From: CAVRUD01 sp963849635
GTDB taxonomy: Bacteria; Chloroflexota; Chloroflexia; Thermomicrobiales; UBA6265
Direction: 5' to 3'
DNA length: 64,000 bases
Assembly (NCBI GenBank): GCA_963849635.1
Contig: CAWKIA010000039.1
Location: 1 to 64,000 of the forward strand
How positions within the stretch are numbered: position 1 is the stretch's first letter; the number at the start of each line of letters is the position of its first letter. Made by a program: the position numbers and the translations under genes. The notes below the pieces were generated by a model, which was given only the letters and a program-made list of their open reading frames with translations, was not told the origin of the DNA and ran no database searches. Below are positions 22,786 to 31,129 of this stretch, in pieces.

Positions 22786-23184
22786 ATGAGTGTGAACGAT
22801 CCGATCAGCGACATGCTGACGCGCATCCGCAACGCGGGGATGGCGCGCAAGCCAGAACTCGTAATGCCCTCGACGAAGGTTCTTGTGGCAATCGCCAAGA
22901 TCCTCCAGGAAGAGGGATACATCAACGGGCATGAGGTCATTGAGAAGCGGCCGCAAAATCAGTTGAAGATCACCCTGCGTTACGGCGCCGACAAGCGGCA
23001 CACGATCCGGGAGCTCAAGCGCATCAGCAAGCCGGGCTTGCGGGTCTACGCGGGCAAGGACGCCCTCCCGCGCGTGCGCAGCGGCCTCGGGATCGCGATC
23101 GTCAGCACGCCCCAGGGCGTTATCACCGGGTATGAGGCTCGCCGCCGCGGAATCGGTGGAGAGGTTCTCTGCACCGTCTTCTAG
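22786..23184 (+). CDS. rpsH: 30S ribosomal protein S8
   Basis: S8 is a central-domain 16S rRNA-binding protein and, in E. coli, the spc operon repressor. The 132 residues start MSVNDPISDMLTRIRNAGMA and end GIAIVSTPQGVITGYEARRR followed by GEVLCTVF, all conserved. ATG 22786 is selected by the family start; the frame is open upstream but without similarity. Confidence 0.97.
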   Translation: MSVNDPISDMLTRIRNAGMARKPELVMPSTKVLVAIAKILQEEGYINGHEVIEKRPQNQLKITLRYGADKRHTIRELKRISKPGLRVYAGKDALPRVRSGLGIAIVSTPQGVITGYEARRRGIGGEVLCTVF

Positions 23185-23216
23185 AACGCTAGACGGTCGC
23201 CGAAGGGGGTACACAG

Positions 23217-23765
23217 ATGTCGCGGATTGGTCGCCGGCCAATTGCTGTGCCGGGAAATGTCGAAATCGTTATTGGTGATGAGAACCTCGTTCGGGTCAAG
23301 GGCCCCAAGGGCGAGTTGAACCAGCAGTTCAACCGGGACATCTTGTTCCAGCGCGAGAATGGCACGTTGACCGTCGATCGCCCGGACGATCAGCGGGAGC
23401 ATCGCTCACTCCATGGCCTGACCCGCACCCTGCTCGCCAACATGGTGACGGGCGTGACCGATGGCTTCAAGAAGGATCTGGAGATCCAGGGCGTCGGCTA
23501 CCGTGCCAGCATGGACGGCAAGGTCCTTGTCCTCGCGGTTGGTTATTCCCACCCGGTCCGCATGGTTCCGCCGGATGGCATCGCCTACACCTTGGAGACC
23601 CCGACCCGGATCTCCGTGACCGGAATCGACAAGCAGGTAGTTGGTGAGGAAGCCGCGCGCATCCGCCGAACTCGTCCGCCAGAGCCCTACAAGGGCAAGG
23701 GCATCCGCTACGCCGGCGAAGTTGTCCGGCGCAAGGCCGGTAAGACAGGTAAGGCGAAGAAGTAA
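23217..23765 (+). CDS. rplF: 50S ribosomal protein L6
   Basis: L6 supports the factor-binding base near the sarcin-ricin loop. The 182 residues start MSRIGRRPIAVPGNVEIVIG and contain LANMVTGVTDGFKKDLEIQG, GYRASMDGKVLVLAVGYSHP and the C-terminal RPPEPYKGKGIRYAGEVVRR. The ATG lies 32 bases after rpsH, following a GAAGGGGG-type site. A 106-base gap to rplR follows with nothing evident. Confidence 0.97.
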   Translation: MSRIGRRPIAVPGNVEIVIGDENLVRVKGPKGELNQQFNRDILFQRENGTLTVDRPDDQREHRSLHGLTRTLLANMVTGVTDGFKKDLEIQGVGYRASMDGKVLVLAVGYSHPVRMVPPDGIAYTLETPTRISVTGIDKQVVGEEAARIRRTRPPEPYKGKGIRYAGEVVRRKAGKTGKAKK

Positions 23766-23871
23766 CGCTCGCCAAGGATTGTAGACACTGGCTCGGTCTG
23801 GCCGCACCAAGCAGCCGGCGATCCGACAATCGAGTTGGGTTCGTCTGGCACCGGTAGGGCCCGAAGGACCA

Positions 23872-24261
23872 ATGGAGGCACAGAATGCCGCGTTTGAAGT
23901 TCCGAAAAAACTTGATCCCCGGCAGCGCCGGCACAAGCGGGTGCGGGCGAAGGTCGTGGGCACGCCGCAGCGGCCCCGCCTGAACGTCTTCCGCTCGGCG
24001 GCACATATCTACGTGCAGTTGATCGACGATGAAGCTGGACATACGATCGCCGCGGCCAGCGATCTCGAGGAAGAGGTCAAGGCCCGCGCGGGTGAGGGCG
24101 CCGCAAAGGTTGCTCGTGCCAAGGCCACCGGCGAGGTCATCGCCGAGCGGGCGAAGGAGGCTGGCTACCCGAAGGTCGTCTTCGACCGCGGCGGTTTCCT
24201 CTACCACGGGCGCATCAAGGCCGTCGCCGACGGTGCCCGCGAAGGTGGACTCGATTTCTGA
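23872..24261 (+). CDS. rplR: 50S ribosomal protein L18
   Basis: L18 binds 5S rRNA with L5. The 129 residues show RQRRHKRVRAKVVGTPQRPR, LNVFRSAAHIYVQLIDDEAG and the C-terminal FDRGGFLYHGRIKAVADGAR. The N-terminus carries about 10 extra residues before the basic region. Its TGA stop is also the first three bases of the heptad repeat that follows, so gene and repeat element interlock. Confidence 0.95.
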   Translation: MEAQNAAFEVPKKLDPRQRRHKRVRAKVVGTPQRPRLNVFRSAAHIYVQLIDDEAGHTIAAASDLEEEVKARAGEGAAKVARAKATGEVIAERAKEAGYPKVVFDRGGFLYHGRIKAVADGAREGGLDF

Positions 24262-24334
24262 GTGCTGAGTACCGAGTGCCGAGTGCCGAGAACGCTTATT
24301 TCTTCTCGGCACTCGGCACTCGGTACTCGGAACT
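24259..24334. repeat. Heptad-repeat hairpin between rplR and rpsE (CGAGTGC family)
   Basis: Left arm 24259-24291 is a run of TGAGTGC, TGAGTAC, CGAGTGC, CGAGTGC units; right arm 24305-24334 is a run of CTCGGCA and CTCGGTA units. The arms are complementary around a 13-base T-rich loop. The first unit includes the rplR stop codon, and the element ends about 12 bases before the rpsE ribosome site. Confidence 0.85.
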
Positions 24335-24358
24335 TCAATTACGACTGGAGACTCAAAA

Positions 24359-25048
24359 ATGGTAGATCGTAATCGCGGTCGAGATGACCGCGGTCCCCGC
24401 CGCCGGGACGATGACAGCGGCGGCAGCGAGTTCGAGGAGCGGGTGGTTCAGATCAACCGCGTCTCGAAGGTGGTCAAGGGTGGCCGCCGATTTAGCTTTG
24501 GCAGCCTGATCGTCGTTGGTGACGGCAAGGGCCGCGTCGGCATGGGCATGGGCAAGGCCGGCGAGGTTCCGGACTCGATCCGGAAGGGCGTCGAGGCCGC
24601 TAAAAAAAGCATGATCGTCGTCCCGATCGAGGGCACGACGATCCCGCATCAGGTCGAGACCTCCTTTGGAGCGTCCCGTGTGCTGCTCAAGCCCGCTCTG
24701 CCGGGCACAGGCGTGATCGCCGGCGGAGGCGTCCGTGCCGTCGTCGAGGCGGCCGGCATCAAGGACGTCCTCACCAAGAGCTTGGGCAGTAACAACAAGA
24801 TCAATGTGGTTCGGGCGACGATGGCCGCACTACAGGAGCTTGAGTCCGCCCAGTCCGTTCAGGCCCGGCGTGGGCGAACGAAGCCGATGCGCAAGCCGTT
24901 CCCGACGCCGGAAGTGATGGCGGCGGCCGTGGTCGTCGCGGATCCAACGCCGCGCCAGGGCGGTGGACGTGATGGCGGCGGACCGAACTCCGGTCCCGGT
25001 CGCCAGGGCGGTGGTCGTGGGCCTCGCCGACGGAGTGAGCAGTCATGA
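24359..25048 (+). CDS. rpsE: 30S ribosomal protein S5
   Basis: S5 acts in mRNA unwinding and decoding accuracy. At 229 residues it is longer than the 166-residue E. coli form. The core starts FEERVVQINRVSKVVKGGRR and includes GKGRVGMGMGKAGEVPDSIR, GVIAGGGVRAVVEAAGIKDV and LGSNNKINVVRATMAAL. An N-terminal charged extension (NRGRDDRGPRRRDDDSGG) and a Gly/Arg-rich C-terminal tail account for the extra length. ATG 24359 is preceded by CTGGAGA. It overlaps rpmD by four bases. Confidence 0.96.
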   Translation: MVDRNRGRDDRGPRRRDDDSGGSEFEERVVQINRVSKVVKGGRRFSFGSLIVVGDGKGRVGMGMGKAGEVPDSIRKGVEAAKKSMIVVPIEGTTIPHQVETSFGASRVLLKPALPGTGVIAGGGVRAVVEAAGIKDVLTKSLGSNNKINVVRATMAALQELESAQSVQARRGRTKPMRKPFPTPEVMAAAVVVADPTPRQGGGRDGGGPNSGPGRQGGGRGPRRRSEQS

Positions 25049-25266
25049 GCGAGCCGGTCCAGCAGAGCAGCGGAGGAACGCTTCGCATTACACTGGTGCG
25101 AAGCACCATCGGTCGGCCTGACACCCAGGGAAAGACCGTCAAGGCGCTTGGGCTTCGCCGGATTCGACACACGGTTGAGCGACCGGATACGCCGTCGATC
25201 CGCGGCATGGTGACCAAGGTTCGACATCTCGTCGAAGTCGAAGAGGTTCCCGCCGGGGACTCATAG
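25045..25266 (+). CDS. rpmD: 50S ribosomal protein L30
   Basis: A 73-residue L30. The core LRITLVRSTIGRPDTQGKTV and LGLRRIRHTVERPDTPSIRG is characteristic, followed by MVTKVRHLVEVEEV. A short N-terminal extension of about 10 residues is unusual but small. Start ATG overlaps the rpsE stop (ATGA). Confidence 0.95.
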   Translation: MSEPVQQSSGGTLRITLVRSTIGRPDTQGKTVKALGLRRIRHTVERPDTPSIRGMVTKVRHLVEVEEVPAGDS

Positions 25267-25331
25267 TCCACCGCGAGAGATGGAACGTGAGCGGCCACTG
25301 TTGTGCCGGTTCACGAAGTCGAGAGAGCAAC

Positions 25332-25925
25332 ATGCCACTGACATTGGACGACTTGCGCGGTAATCCCGGCGCAAACAAAGATAGGAAGCGCGTCGGGCGC
25401 GGTCACGGTAGTGGCCGGGGCAAGACCTCCGGCCGCGGCACCAAGGGCCAGAACTCCCGCGCCGGCGGCGGAGTCCGGTGGGGCTTCGAAGGCGGTCAGC
25501 TGCCGATCCAAAAGCGGCTGCCGTACAAGCGCGGCTTCACGAACATCTTCAAGACCCAGTGGGAAGTCGTGAACCTCAGTGACCTTGCCGGTCTTCCGAC
25601 CGACGAGCCCGTCACTCCCGAGGTTCTCCTTGCTCACGGTGTCATCCGCGGTCTGGACCATCCCGTCAAGATCCTCGGCGACGGCGATGTCTCTGGCCCG
25701 ATCATGGTCCAGGCGCATGCGTTCTCAGGATCTGCCCAGGAGCGAATTACTGCCGCGGGTGGCACGACCGAGATTCTCGAGCGCAACGACAAGTGGGCCC
25801 AGGTTCGCCCACGTAGCCGCCGCCTCCCGCTGGACCGCGAACTCAAGGCTGCCCGCGTCGGTAAGGTCGGTGGCCCAAGCCGCTCTGATGCCATTGCGGC
25901 TCGGCGAAACGGTCAGAGCTCCTAA
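25332..25925 (+). CDS. rplO: 50S ribosomal protein L15
   Basis: L15 is a late 50S assembly protein. The 197 residues begin MPLTLDDLRGNPGANKDRKR and have the Gly/Arg-rich rRNA tail GRGHGSGRGKTSGRGTKGQN and the globular end with VKILGDGDVSGPIMVQAHAF. The C-terminus is about 40 residues longer than E. coli L15. ATG 25332 fits the family; the open frame upstream overlaps the rpmD-rplO spacer only. Confidence 0.96.
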   Translation: MPLTLDDLRGNPGANKDRKRVGRGHGSGRGKTSGRGTKGQNSRAGGGVRWGFEGGQLPIQKRLPYKRGFTNIFKTQWEVVNLSDLAGLPTDEPVTPEVLLAHGVIRGLDHPVKILGDGDVSGPIMVQAHAFSGSAQERITAAGGTTEILERNDKWAQVRPRSRRLPLDRELKAARVGKVGGPSRSDAIAARRNGQSS

Positions 25926-25945
25926 GGAGCCGGGGGACCCAGGCG

Positions 25946-27265
25946 ATGTTGCAGGCCGTCTTCAACGCATTCAAGATCCCGGATCTTCGCCGAAAAATCC
26001 TCTTCACCTTGGCGATGCTGGCGATCTTCCGCTTCATCGCCAGCATTCCCATCCCTGGCGTCGACCGGGAGGGCCTGCGCGACTACATCGATAGCAACCA
26101 GCTGCTGGGCATGCTCAACCTTTTCTCCGGAAGCGGGCTGACTAACTTCTCGATCGTGGCGTTGGGCGTATACCCGTACATCACCGCCTCGATCATCATG
26201 CAGCTGATGACGCCGATCATCCCGCGCCTGAACGAGCTCTCCAACGAGGGCCAGCAGGGCCGGAACCGGATCAACCAGTACACCCACTACCTGACGGTCC
26301 CGCTGGCGCTGCTCCAGGGCTACGGCCAGGCGCTGCTGTTCGCGAACCAGTCCAACTCGGCCGGCACCGGCACACTGATCAAGGACTTCGGTCTGATCTC
26401 CAGCGATACGTGGCTGCCGACAGTGGCGATCCTGCTCTCGATGACCGCCGGGACGATGCTCCTGGTCTGGATTGGTGAGTTGATCACCGAGAACGGTGTC
26501 GGCAACGGTATCTCGATCATCATCTTTGGCGGTATCGTTGCGTCGATGCCTGGATCGGTTGGAACGCTGATCACGGGTAACTCCGTCGGCCAGAACTTCA
26601 TGGGGACGGCGTTCTTCCTGATCATCGGCCTTGCGACAATTGTCGGGGTCGTACTCATCAATGAGGGGCAGCGTCGGATCCCGGTTCACCACGCCCGCCG
26701 GGTTCGCGCCGGGCGGGTCTACGGCGGTACGACGACCCATATCCCGCTCAAAGTCAATTCGGCAGGCATGATCCCGCTGATCTTCGCGGTCTCGATCATG
26801 GTCTTTCCGGGCATGGTCGCCAGCTTTCTGCAGAGCTCGAGCCGGGAGTGGGTCCGAAATATCGCCGAGGACCTGACGCGGATCTTCCAGCCGAATACCT
26901 TCCAGTACAACCTGATCTACTTCTTCATGGTGGTCGGCTTCACCTACTTCTACACAATGGTTGTCTTCCAGCAGCAGAAGATCCCTGAGAACCTCCAGCG
27001 CCAGGGCGCGTTCGTTCCTGGCGTTCGACCTGGGCGAAATACCGAGCAGTACCTGCAGCGTGTGCTGACCCGGATCACGTTGATTGGCGCCCTCTTTCTT
27101 GGCGTCGTCGCGATCCTGCCGTTCATCGGCGCCGAGATCACTGGAGTACGGACGCTGCAATTGAGTTCGACGTCGCTGCTGATCGTCGTCGGTGTGGCGA
27201 TCGATACTATGCGGCAGCTTGAAGCGCAGCTGATGATGCGCAATTACGAAGGCTTTATCCGGTAA
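25946..27265 (+). CDS. secY: Preprotein translocase channel subunit SecY
   Basis: SecY is the membrane channel of the Sec translocon. The 439 residues show about ten hydrophobic helices. The conserved first segment is FNAFKIPDLRRKILFTLAML, the plug/helix 2 region GMLNLFSGSGLTNFSIVALG, and the cytosolic loop before helix 9 reads RQGAFVPGVRPGRNTEQYL. The C-terminal tail MMRNYEGFIR is also typical. It lies 20 bases after rplO in the usual spc order. Confidence 0.97.
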   Translation: MLQAVFNAFKIPDLRRKILFTLAMLAIFRFIASIPIPGVDREGLRDYIDSNQLLGMLNLFSGSGLTNFSIVALGVYPYITASIIMQLMTPIIPRLNELSNEGQQGRNRINQYTHYLTVPLALLQGYGQALLFANQSNSAGTGTLIKDFGLISSDTWLPTVAILLSMTAGTMLLVWIGELITENGVGNGISIIIFGGIVASMPGSVGTLITGNSVGQNFMGTAFFLIIGLATIVGVVLINEGQRRIPVHHARRVRAGRVYGGTTTHIPLKVNSAGMIPLIFAVSIMVFPGMVASFLQSSSREWVRNIAEDLTRIFQPNTFQYNLIYFFMVVGFTYFYTMVVFQQQKIPENLQRQGAFVPGVRPGRNTEQYLQRVLTRITLIGALFLGVVAILPFIGAEITGVRTLQLSSTSLLIVVGVAIDTMRQLEAQLMMRNYEGFIR

Positions 27266-27414
27266 CCGACATCCTGACGGCGAATGCCGGTTCCCCGCCG
27301 CTGGCCGAACCTTGCCGGAGCCCGCTGGGTCACCATCCACGGCTCCGGCATCTCTGGCGGAGTGGGAACCACGCGGGAGCCGCCAGGAAATCGGCCCGAG
27401 CGGTTTAGAGGCGA

Positions 27415-28152
27415 ATGGCAGGACGCGGAGCAATTCTTCGGCATGTCGGCTTGATGGGCGCCCAGGGATCCGGGAAAGGAACCCAGGCGGCCCAGATTGC
27501 TCCCCGTGCTCATCTCGTTCACCTATCGACGGGCGATCTCTTTCGGGCGGCCATCGCCACCGGCGACGAGCTCGGCCTGGAGATCAAGGCAATCTACGAC
27601 CGTGGCGACCTCATCCCGGACGACCTGACGCTCCGGCTCGTCGATGGCCGCCTCAATGAGATTGCCCATGAATCGAGCGGTGGCAAACCGGCGGCGGGCG
27701 CTCTCTTCGACGGATTCCCTCGCACCGCCGGCCAGGCCGAAGGGCTCGACCGGATGCTGCAGAGGCGCGGAGAAGCCATTGCCGCAGTCGTCTTGATCTC
27801 GGTTCCACGGGACGCGCTGGAGCGCCGGCTCTCCGGCCGCCGGGTTTGCCCGAATGGTCATGGGCCATTCCACGTCGAGTTCAATCCGCCACAGGTCGAG
27901 GGGATCTGTGATGCCTGCGGAGCGGAACTCATCCAGCGCGACGACGATAAGCCCGAGGCCATTCAGCGTCGTCTGACCAATTACTTCGCCCAGACCGAGC
28001 CACTGATCGAGTACTTCCGGACCGCCGGAGTATTGGTCGAGATCGATGGCGATCAGGAAGTCGACGCTGTGACGGCCGCGATCATCGCCGCCCTCAATTC
28101 AAAAGGCGTCGAAGTAGATCCCGCAGCTGAACAAGAGTTGGTGAACGCATGA
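27415..28152 (+). CDS. adk: Adenylate kinase, zinc-LID type
   Basis: Adenylate kinase interconverts ATP, AMP and ADP. The P loop GAQGSGKG is at residues 15-22, the AMP site shows LSTGDLFRAAIATGDELG, and DGFPRTAGQAEGLD is the conserved core loop. The LID carries a likely zinc site (CPNGH, then CDACG), with an irregular insertion. At 245 residues it is about 30 longer than usual, mainly at the C-terminus. ATG 27415 has only a weak close AGAGG; no better start exists. It overlaps map by four bases. Confidence 0.93.
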   Translation: MAGRGAILRHVGLMGAQGSGKGTQAAQIAPRAHLVHLSTGDLFRAAIATGDELGLEIKAIYDRGDLIPDDLTLRLVDGRLNEIAHESSGGKPAAGALFDGFPRTAGQAEGLDRMLQRRGEAIAAVVLISVPRDALERRLSGRRVCPNGHGPFHVEFNPPQVEGICDACGAELIQRDDDKPEAIQRRLTNYFAQTEPLIEYFRTAGVLVEIDGDQEVDAVTAAIIAALNSKGVEVDPAAEQELVNA

Positions 28153-28964
28153 TTCGAGCACGCAGGCCCATTGTCCGGCCACGGGAGCGCCGTCCCTCCG
28201 GCGTCACCATCAAAAATGAGCGCGAGATCGGTTATATGCGCGAAGCGGGGCACGTCGTCTCGCTCGTCCACGTCGCCATCCAGGAAGCGCTCGGTCCTGG
28301 GGTAACAACCGAATATCTGGATGAGGTCGCGAAGACTGTGATCCGGCAGAATGGCGCGACCGGTTCGTTTTACGGCCACCATGGTTTCCCGGGCCACATC
28401 TGCGCCTCGGTCAACGACGAAATCGTCCACGGCATCCCGGGCAAACGGGTCTTGCAGGATGGCGACATCATTAGTGTCGACGTTGGGGCGATCATCAATG
28501 GCTGGCATGGGGACTCTGCCTGGACCTACGGCGTCGGCACTATCAGTGAAGATGCCGCCCGTCTGCTGCGTGACACTGAAACGTCGCTCTACGAAGGGAT
28601 CGGCGGCGCCCGGGCAGGTTCGCGGTTGAATGCTATTGGTCAGGCCGTTGAGCGGTTTGCCGCACCGTTAGGCTACGGAATCGTGCGTGGGTACGGTGGA
28701 CATGGGATTGGCCGGGAGATGTGGGAAGACCCGCACATCCCGAACCATCGCGATGAGGACAAGGGGCCGATCCTCCGACCTGGGATGACCCTCGCGATCG
28801 AGCCGATGCTGACGCTGGGACGAGCCGAGACCGAGGTACTCGAAGACGCCTGGACGGTGGTGACGGAGGACGGCTCCTGGGCCGCACACTTCGAGCATAC
28901 CGTCGTGGTGACCGGCGGAGAGCCGGAAATCTTGACCAAACGGCTGGTTGCAGTGGTACAATGA
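28149..28964 (+). CDS. map: Methionine aminopeptidase, type I
   Basis: It removes the initiator Met from nascent proteins. The five metal ligands of the pita-bread fold are visible: two Asp in ISVDVGAIINGWHGDSAW, His in GYGGHGIGR, Glu in LAIEPMLTLG and Glu in HFEHTVVV. The His of FPGHICASVNDEIVHGIPG is also conserved. It has 271 residues with a basic N-terminal extension of about 17 residues. Start ATG overlaps the adk stop. The usual next gene, infA, is not present. Confidence 0.95.
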   Translation: MIRARRPIVRPRERRPSGVTIKNEREIGYMREAGHVVSLVHVAIQEALGPGVTTEYLDEVAKTVIRQNGATGSFYGHHGFPGHICASVNDEIVHGIPGKRVLQDGDIISVDVGAIINGWHGDSAWTYGVGTISEDAARLLRDTETSLYEGIGGARAGSRLNAIGQAVERFAAPLGYGIVRGYGGHGIGREMWEDPHIPNHRDEDKGPILRPGMTLAIEPMLTLGRAETEVLEDAWTVVTEDGSWAAHFEHTVVVTGGEPEILTKRLVAVVQ

Positions 28965-29080
28965 CGGATCGTGGCGCATGTCTGCGGACATGCGCTGTTG
29001 CCGTGTTCGGCACGGGCTGGACTTGGCACGGCTCGAACGGTGCTTGAAATGCCCGTACGGGCCAGAGAAGGAGCGCGAGC

Positions 29081-29194
29081 GTGAAGGTTACAGCTTCGGT
29101 GACGCGGCGCTGCGAGCGTTGCAAAGTCATCAAGCGCAAGGGTGTTATCCGCGTGATTTGCTCAAACCCTAAGCACAAACAGCGCCAGGGTTAA
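29081..29194 (+). CDS. rpmJ: 50S ribosomal protein L36, zinc-binding form
   Basis: A 37-residue protein read from GTG 29081: MKVTASVTRRCERCKVIKRK, then GVIRVICSNPKHKQRQG. The C-x2-C-x12-C-x4-H zinc ribbon is intact. AAGGAG at 29068-29073 is seven bases upstream. It lies between map and rpsM, its standard place, but infA, which normally stands beside it, is missing from the 116-base map-rpmJ spacer. Confidence 0.95.
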   Translation: MKVTASVTRRCERCKVIKRKGVIRVICSNPKHKQRQG

Positions 29195-29316
29195 GGGGTA
29201 GCACATCGACAGGGCTGCTGGGCAGAGCGGTCCGATCGCAGGATTGACGACATAGCGCGGCTGCCACGATTGGACTGTTGGACGTCGTCGGGCACGAAGC
29301 GAGTCGAGGACAGCAG

Positions 29317-29688
29317 ATGGCGAGAATCTCGGGAATCGATCTCCCCCGTGAGAAGCGGGTCGAAATCGGCTTGACCTACATCTTTGGCATTGGATTGCAC
29401 ACCAGCCAGAAACTCCTGGAGCGGACAGGCATCAGCGCGGATACCCGCGTGCGTGACCTGACCGACGACGAAGTCAACCGGCTCCGCGAAGTGATCGACA
29501 AAGAGATGCGCGTCGAGGGTGACCTTCGCCGCGAGATCTCGATGAACATCAAGCGCCTGATCGATATCGGGAGCTACCGCGGGATGCGCCACCGGCGAGG
29601 AATGCCGCTCCGGGGTCAGCGCACGCGCACGAATGCTCGCACCCGGCGTGGTCCGCGACGGGCGGTCGGCGTTCGCAAGAAGAAGTAG
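29317..29688 (+). CDS. rpsM: 30S ribosomal protein S13
   Basis: S13 forms intersubunit bridges in the 30S head. The 123 residues start MARISGIDLPREKRVEIGLT and contain YIFGIGLHTSQKLL, RLIDIGSYRGMRHRRGMPLR and the GQRTRTNARTRRGPRRAVGV tail. ATG 29317 gives the family start and follows a GAGGAC site; the frame is open upstream without similarity. Confidence 0.97.
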   Translation: MARISGIDLPREKRVEIGLTYIFGIGLHTSQKLLERTGISADTRVRDLTDDEVNRLREVIDKEMRVEGDLRREISMNIKRLIDIGSYRGMRHRRGMPLRGQRTRTNARTRRGPRRAVGVRKKK

Positions 29689-29829
29689 TACGTGATGCGG
29701 ATGGGGGCGAGTGTCGGCCGACTCGCGGGAGTCGGAACCGGCTCGCTCTGTGTACAGGCCCAATGGCGGCCACATGCTTGTCCTTGCGGGAATTACGGTG
29801 AATCTCCATAAGGGAGGCGGAGTAAACGA

Positions 29830-30249
29830 ATGTCTGAACGACGACGTGGCGCCGGCGGCGCGGGTAAGGGTAAGACGCGAGTCCGGCGAAGGGACCGTAA
29901 GAATGTCCCTCGCGGGCGTGCCTATATCCAGGCAACGTTCAACAATACGATCGTGACGTTGACCGACCCGACCGGCAATGTGCTCTCCTGGTCGAGCGCT
30001 GGAGCCAACGGCTTCAAGGGTTCGCGCAAGAGCACGCCGTACGCCGCCCAGGTGACCGCCGAGCAGGCGGCCCGGCGCGCGATGGAGCATGGTCTGCGCC
30101 AGGTCGATGTCTACGTCAAGGGTCCTGGTTCTGGCCGTGAGATGGCGATCCGCTCGCTACAGACCGCTGGTGTCCAGGTGACGTCGATCACCGACACCAC
30201 GCCCATTCCGCACAACGGCTGCCGCCCACCGAAGCGGCGGCGCGTCTAA
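29830..30249 (+). CDS. rpsK: 30S ribosomal protein S11
   Basis: S11 lines the mRNA exit and the platform. The 139 residues carry a basic N-terminal extension (RRGAGGAGKGKTRVRRRD) and the core GRAYIQATFNNTIVTLTDPT, SSAGANGFKGSRKSTPYAAQ and the end DTTPIPHNGCRPPKRRRV. ATG 29830 follows GGGAGG. The 141-base gap from rpsM shows nothing clear. Confidence 0.97.
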   Translation: MSERRRGAGGAGKGKTRVRRRDRKNVPRGRAYIQATFNNTIVTLTDPTGNVLSWSSAGANGFKGSRKSTPYAAQVTAEQAARRAMEHGLRQVDVYVKGPGSGREMAIRSLQTAGVQVTSITDTTPIPHNGCRPPKRRRV

Positions 30250-30255
30250 CACACC

Positions 30256-30336
30256 AGTGCCGAGTGCGGAGTGCTGAGTGCCGAGGATTCGGCCTTCGTA
30301 CTTTGTCTCGGCACTCGGTACTCGGCACTCGGTACT
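30256..30336. repeat. Heptad-repeat hairpin between rpsK and rpsD (CGAGTGC family)
   Basis: Left arm 30256-30285 has 7-bp units of the form CGAGTGC/TGAGTGC; right arm 30306-30336 has CTCGGCA and CTCGGTA units, complementary to it. The loop is about 20 bases. It begins six bases after the rpsK stop and ends six bases before the TGGAGG ribosome site of rpsD. Same word family as the element at 24259. Confidence 0.85.
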
Positions 30337-30358
30337 TTATTGGAGGCTACTGTTCGAC

Positions 30359-31003
30359 ATGGCGAGATACACAGGGCCAGTCTGCCGGCTTTGCCGGCGC
30401 GAGGGCCTGAAGCTCTACTTGAAGGGAGCGCGCTGCGAGGGACCTAAGTGCCCGATCGTGCAGCGCTCTCCCGCCCGCAATTTTCCGCCCGGCCAGCACG
30501 GTCAACGCCGCACCCGGCGGCCGTCGGAGTACGGTCTTCAGCTTCGTGAGAAGCAGAAGGTCCGCCGCTTCTATGGCCTGCTCGAGGGTCAGTTCCATCG
30601 TCACTTCGTCGAGGCTACCCGCCGCGGTGGTGTGACCGGTGACAACTTGCTCCAGATCCTGGAGTCCCGGTTGGACAATGTCGTCTACCGGATGGGCTTC
30701 GCGGATTCCCGGAAGGCCGCTCGACAGCTCGTTCGCCACGGGCACTTCACCGTGAACGAGCGCAAGACCAATATCCCGTCGTTCTTGGTGCGCGGCGGCG
30801 ACGTCGTCAGCGTTCGCCAAGAGAGTCGCAAGCGTGAGTACTTCAAGGATTTCCAGGACGTGCTGGCAACCAAAGCCGCACCGGACTGGATCACACTCGA
30901 TCGCACCAATCTCGCTGGCCGCGTGCAGCAGTTGCCGACACGCGACCAGATTCAGGTTCCGGCATTCAACGACGCGCTGATCGTCGAGTTCTACAGCCGG
31001 TAA
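30359..31003 (+). CDS. rpsD: 30S ribosomal protein S4, cysteine-containing form
   Basis: S4 starts 16S rRNA 5-prime domain assembly. The 214 residues begin MARYTGPVCRLCRREGLKLY. An N-terminal zinc knuckle (CRLC then CEGPKC) marks the Cys-containing form. The S4 RNA-binding domain reads SRLDNVVYRMGFADSRKAAR, QLVRHGHFTVNERKTNIPSF. ATG 30359 is preceded by TGGAGG; the frame is open upstream but that part is the heptad-repeat element. Confidence 0.97.
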   Translation: MARYTGPVCRLCRREGLKLYLKGARCEGPKCPIVQRSPARNFPPGQHGQRRTRRPSEYGLQLREKQKVRRFYGLLEGQFHRHFVEATRRGGVTGDNLLQILESRLDNVVYRMGFADSRKAARQLVRHGHFTVNERKTNIPSFLVRGGDVVSVRQESRKREYFKDFQDVLATKAAPDWITLDRTNLAGRVQQLPTRDQIQVPAFNDALIVEFYSR

Positions 31004-31129
31004 TCAGCAGGTAGCATCTGACTTTTCCCTACGGCGACGGACCGGCGCTCGGCGCCGGGTTCGGATGGAGCCGTTTACCGGCGCCGCCGACAGCACCCCG
31101 TCGAGCGCCTACCGAGGAGGCGTTTCCGC

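Noticed and set aside
25922..27433. 503-codon minus-strand open frame opposite secY
   Set aside because: Rich in Asp, Arg and His in the way expected from reading hydrophobic SecY codons backwards; no ribosome site or domain.
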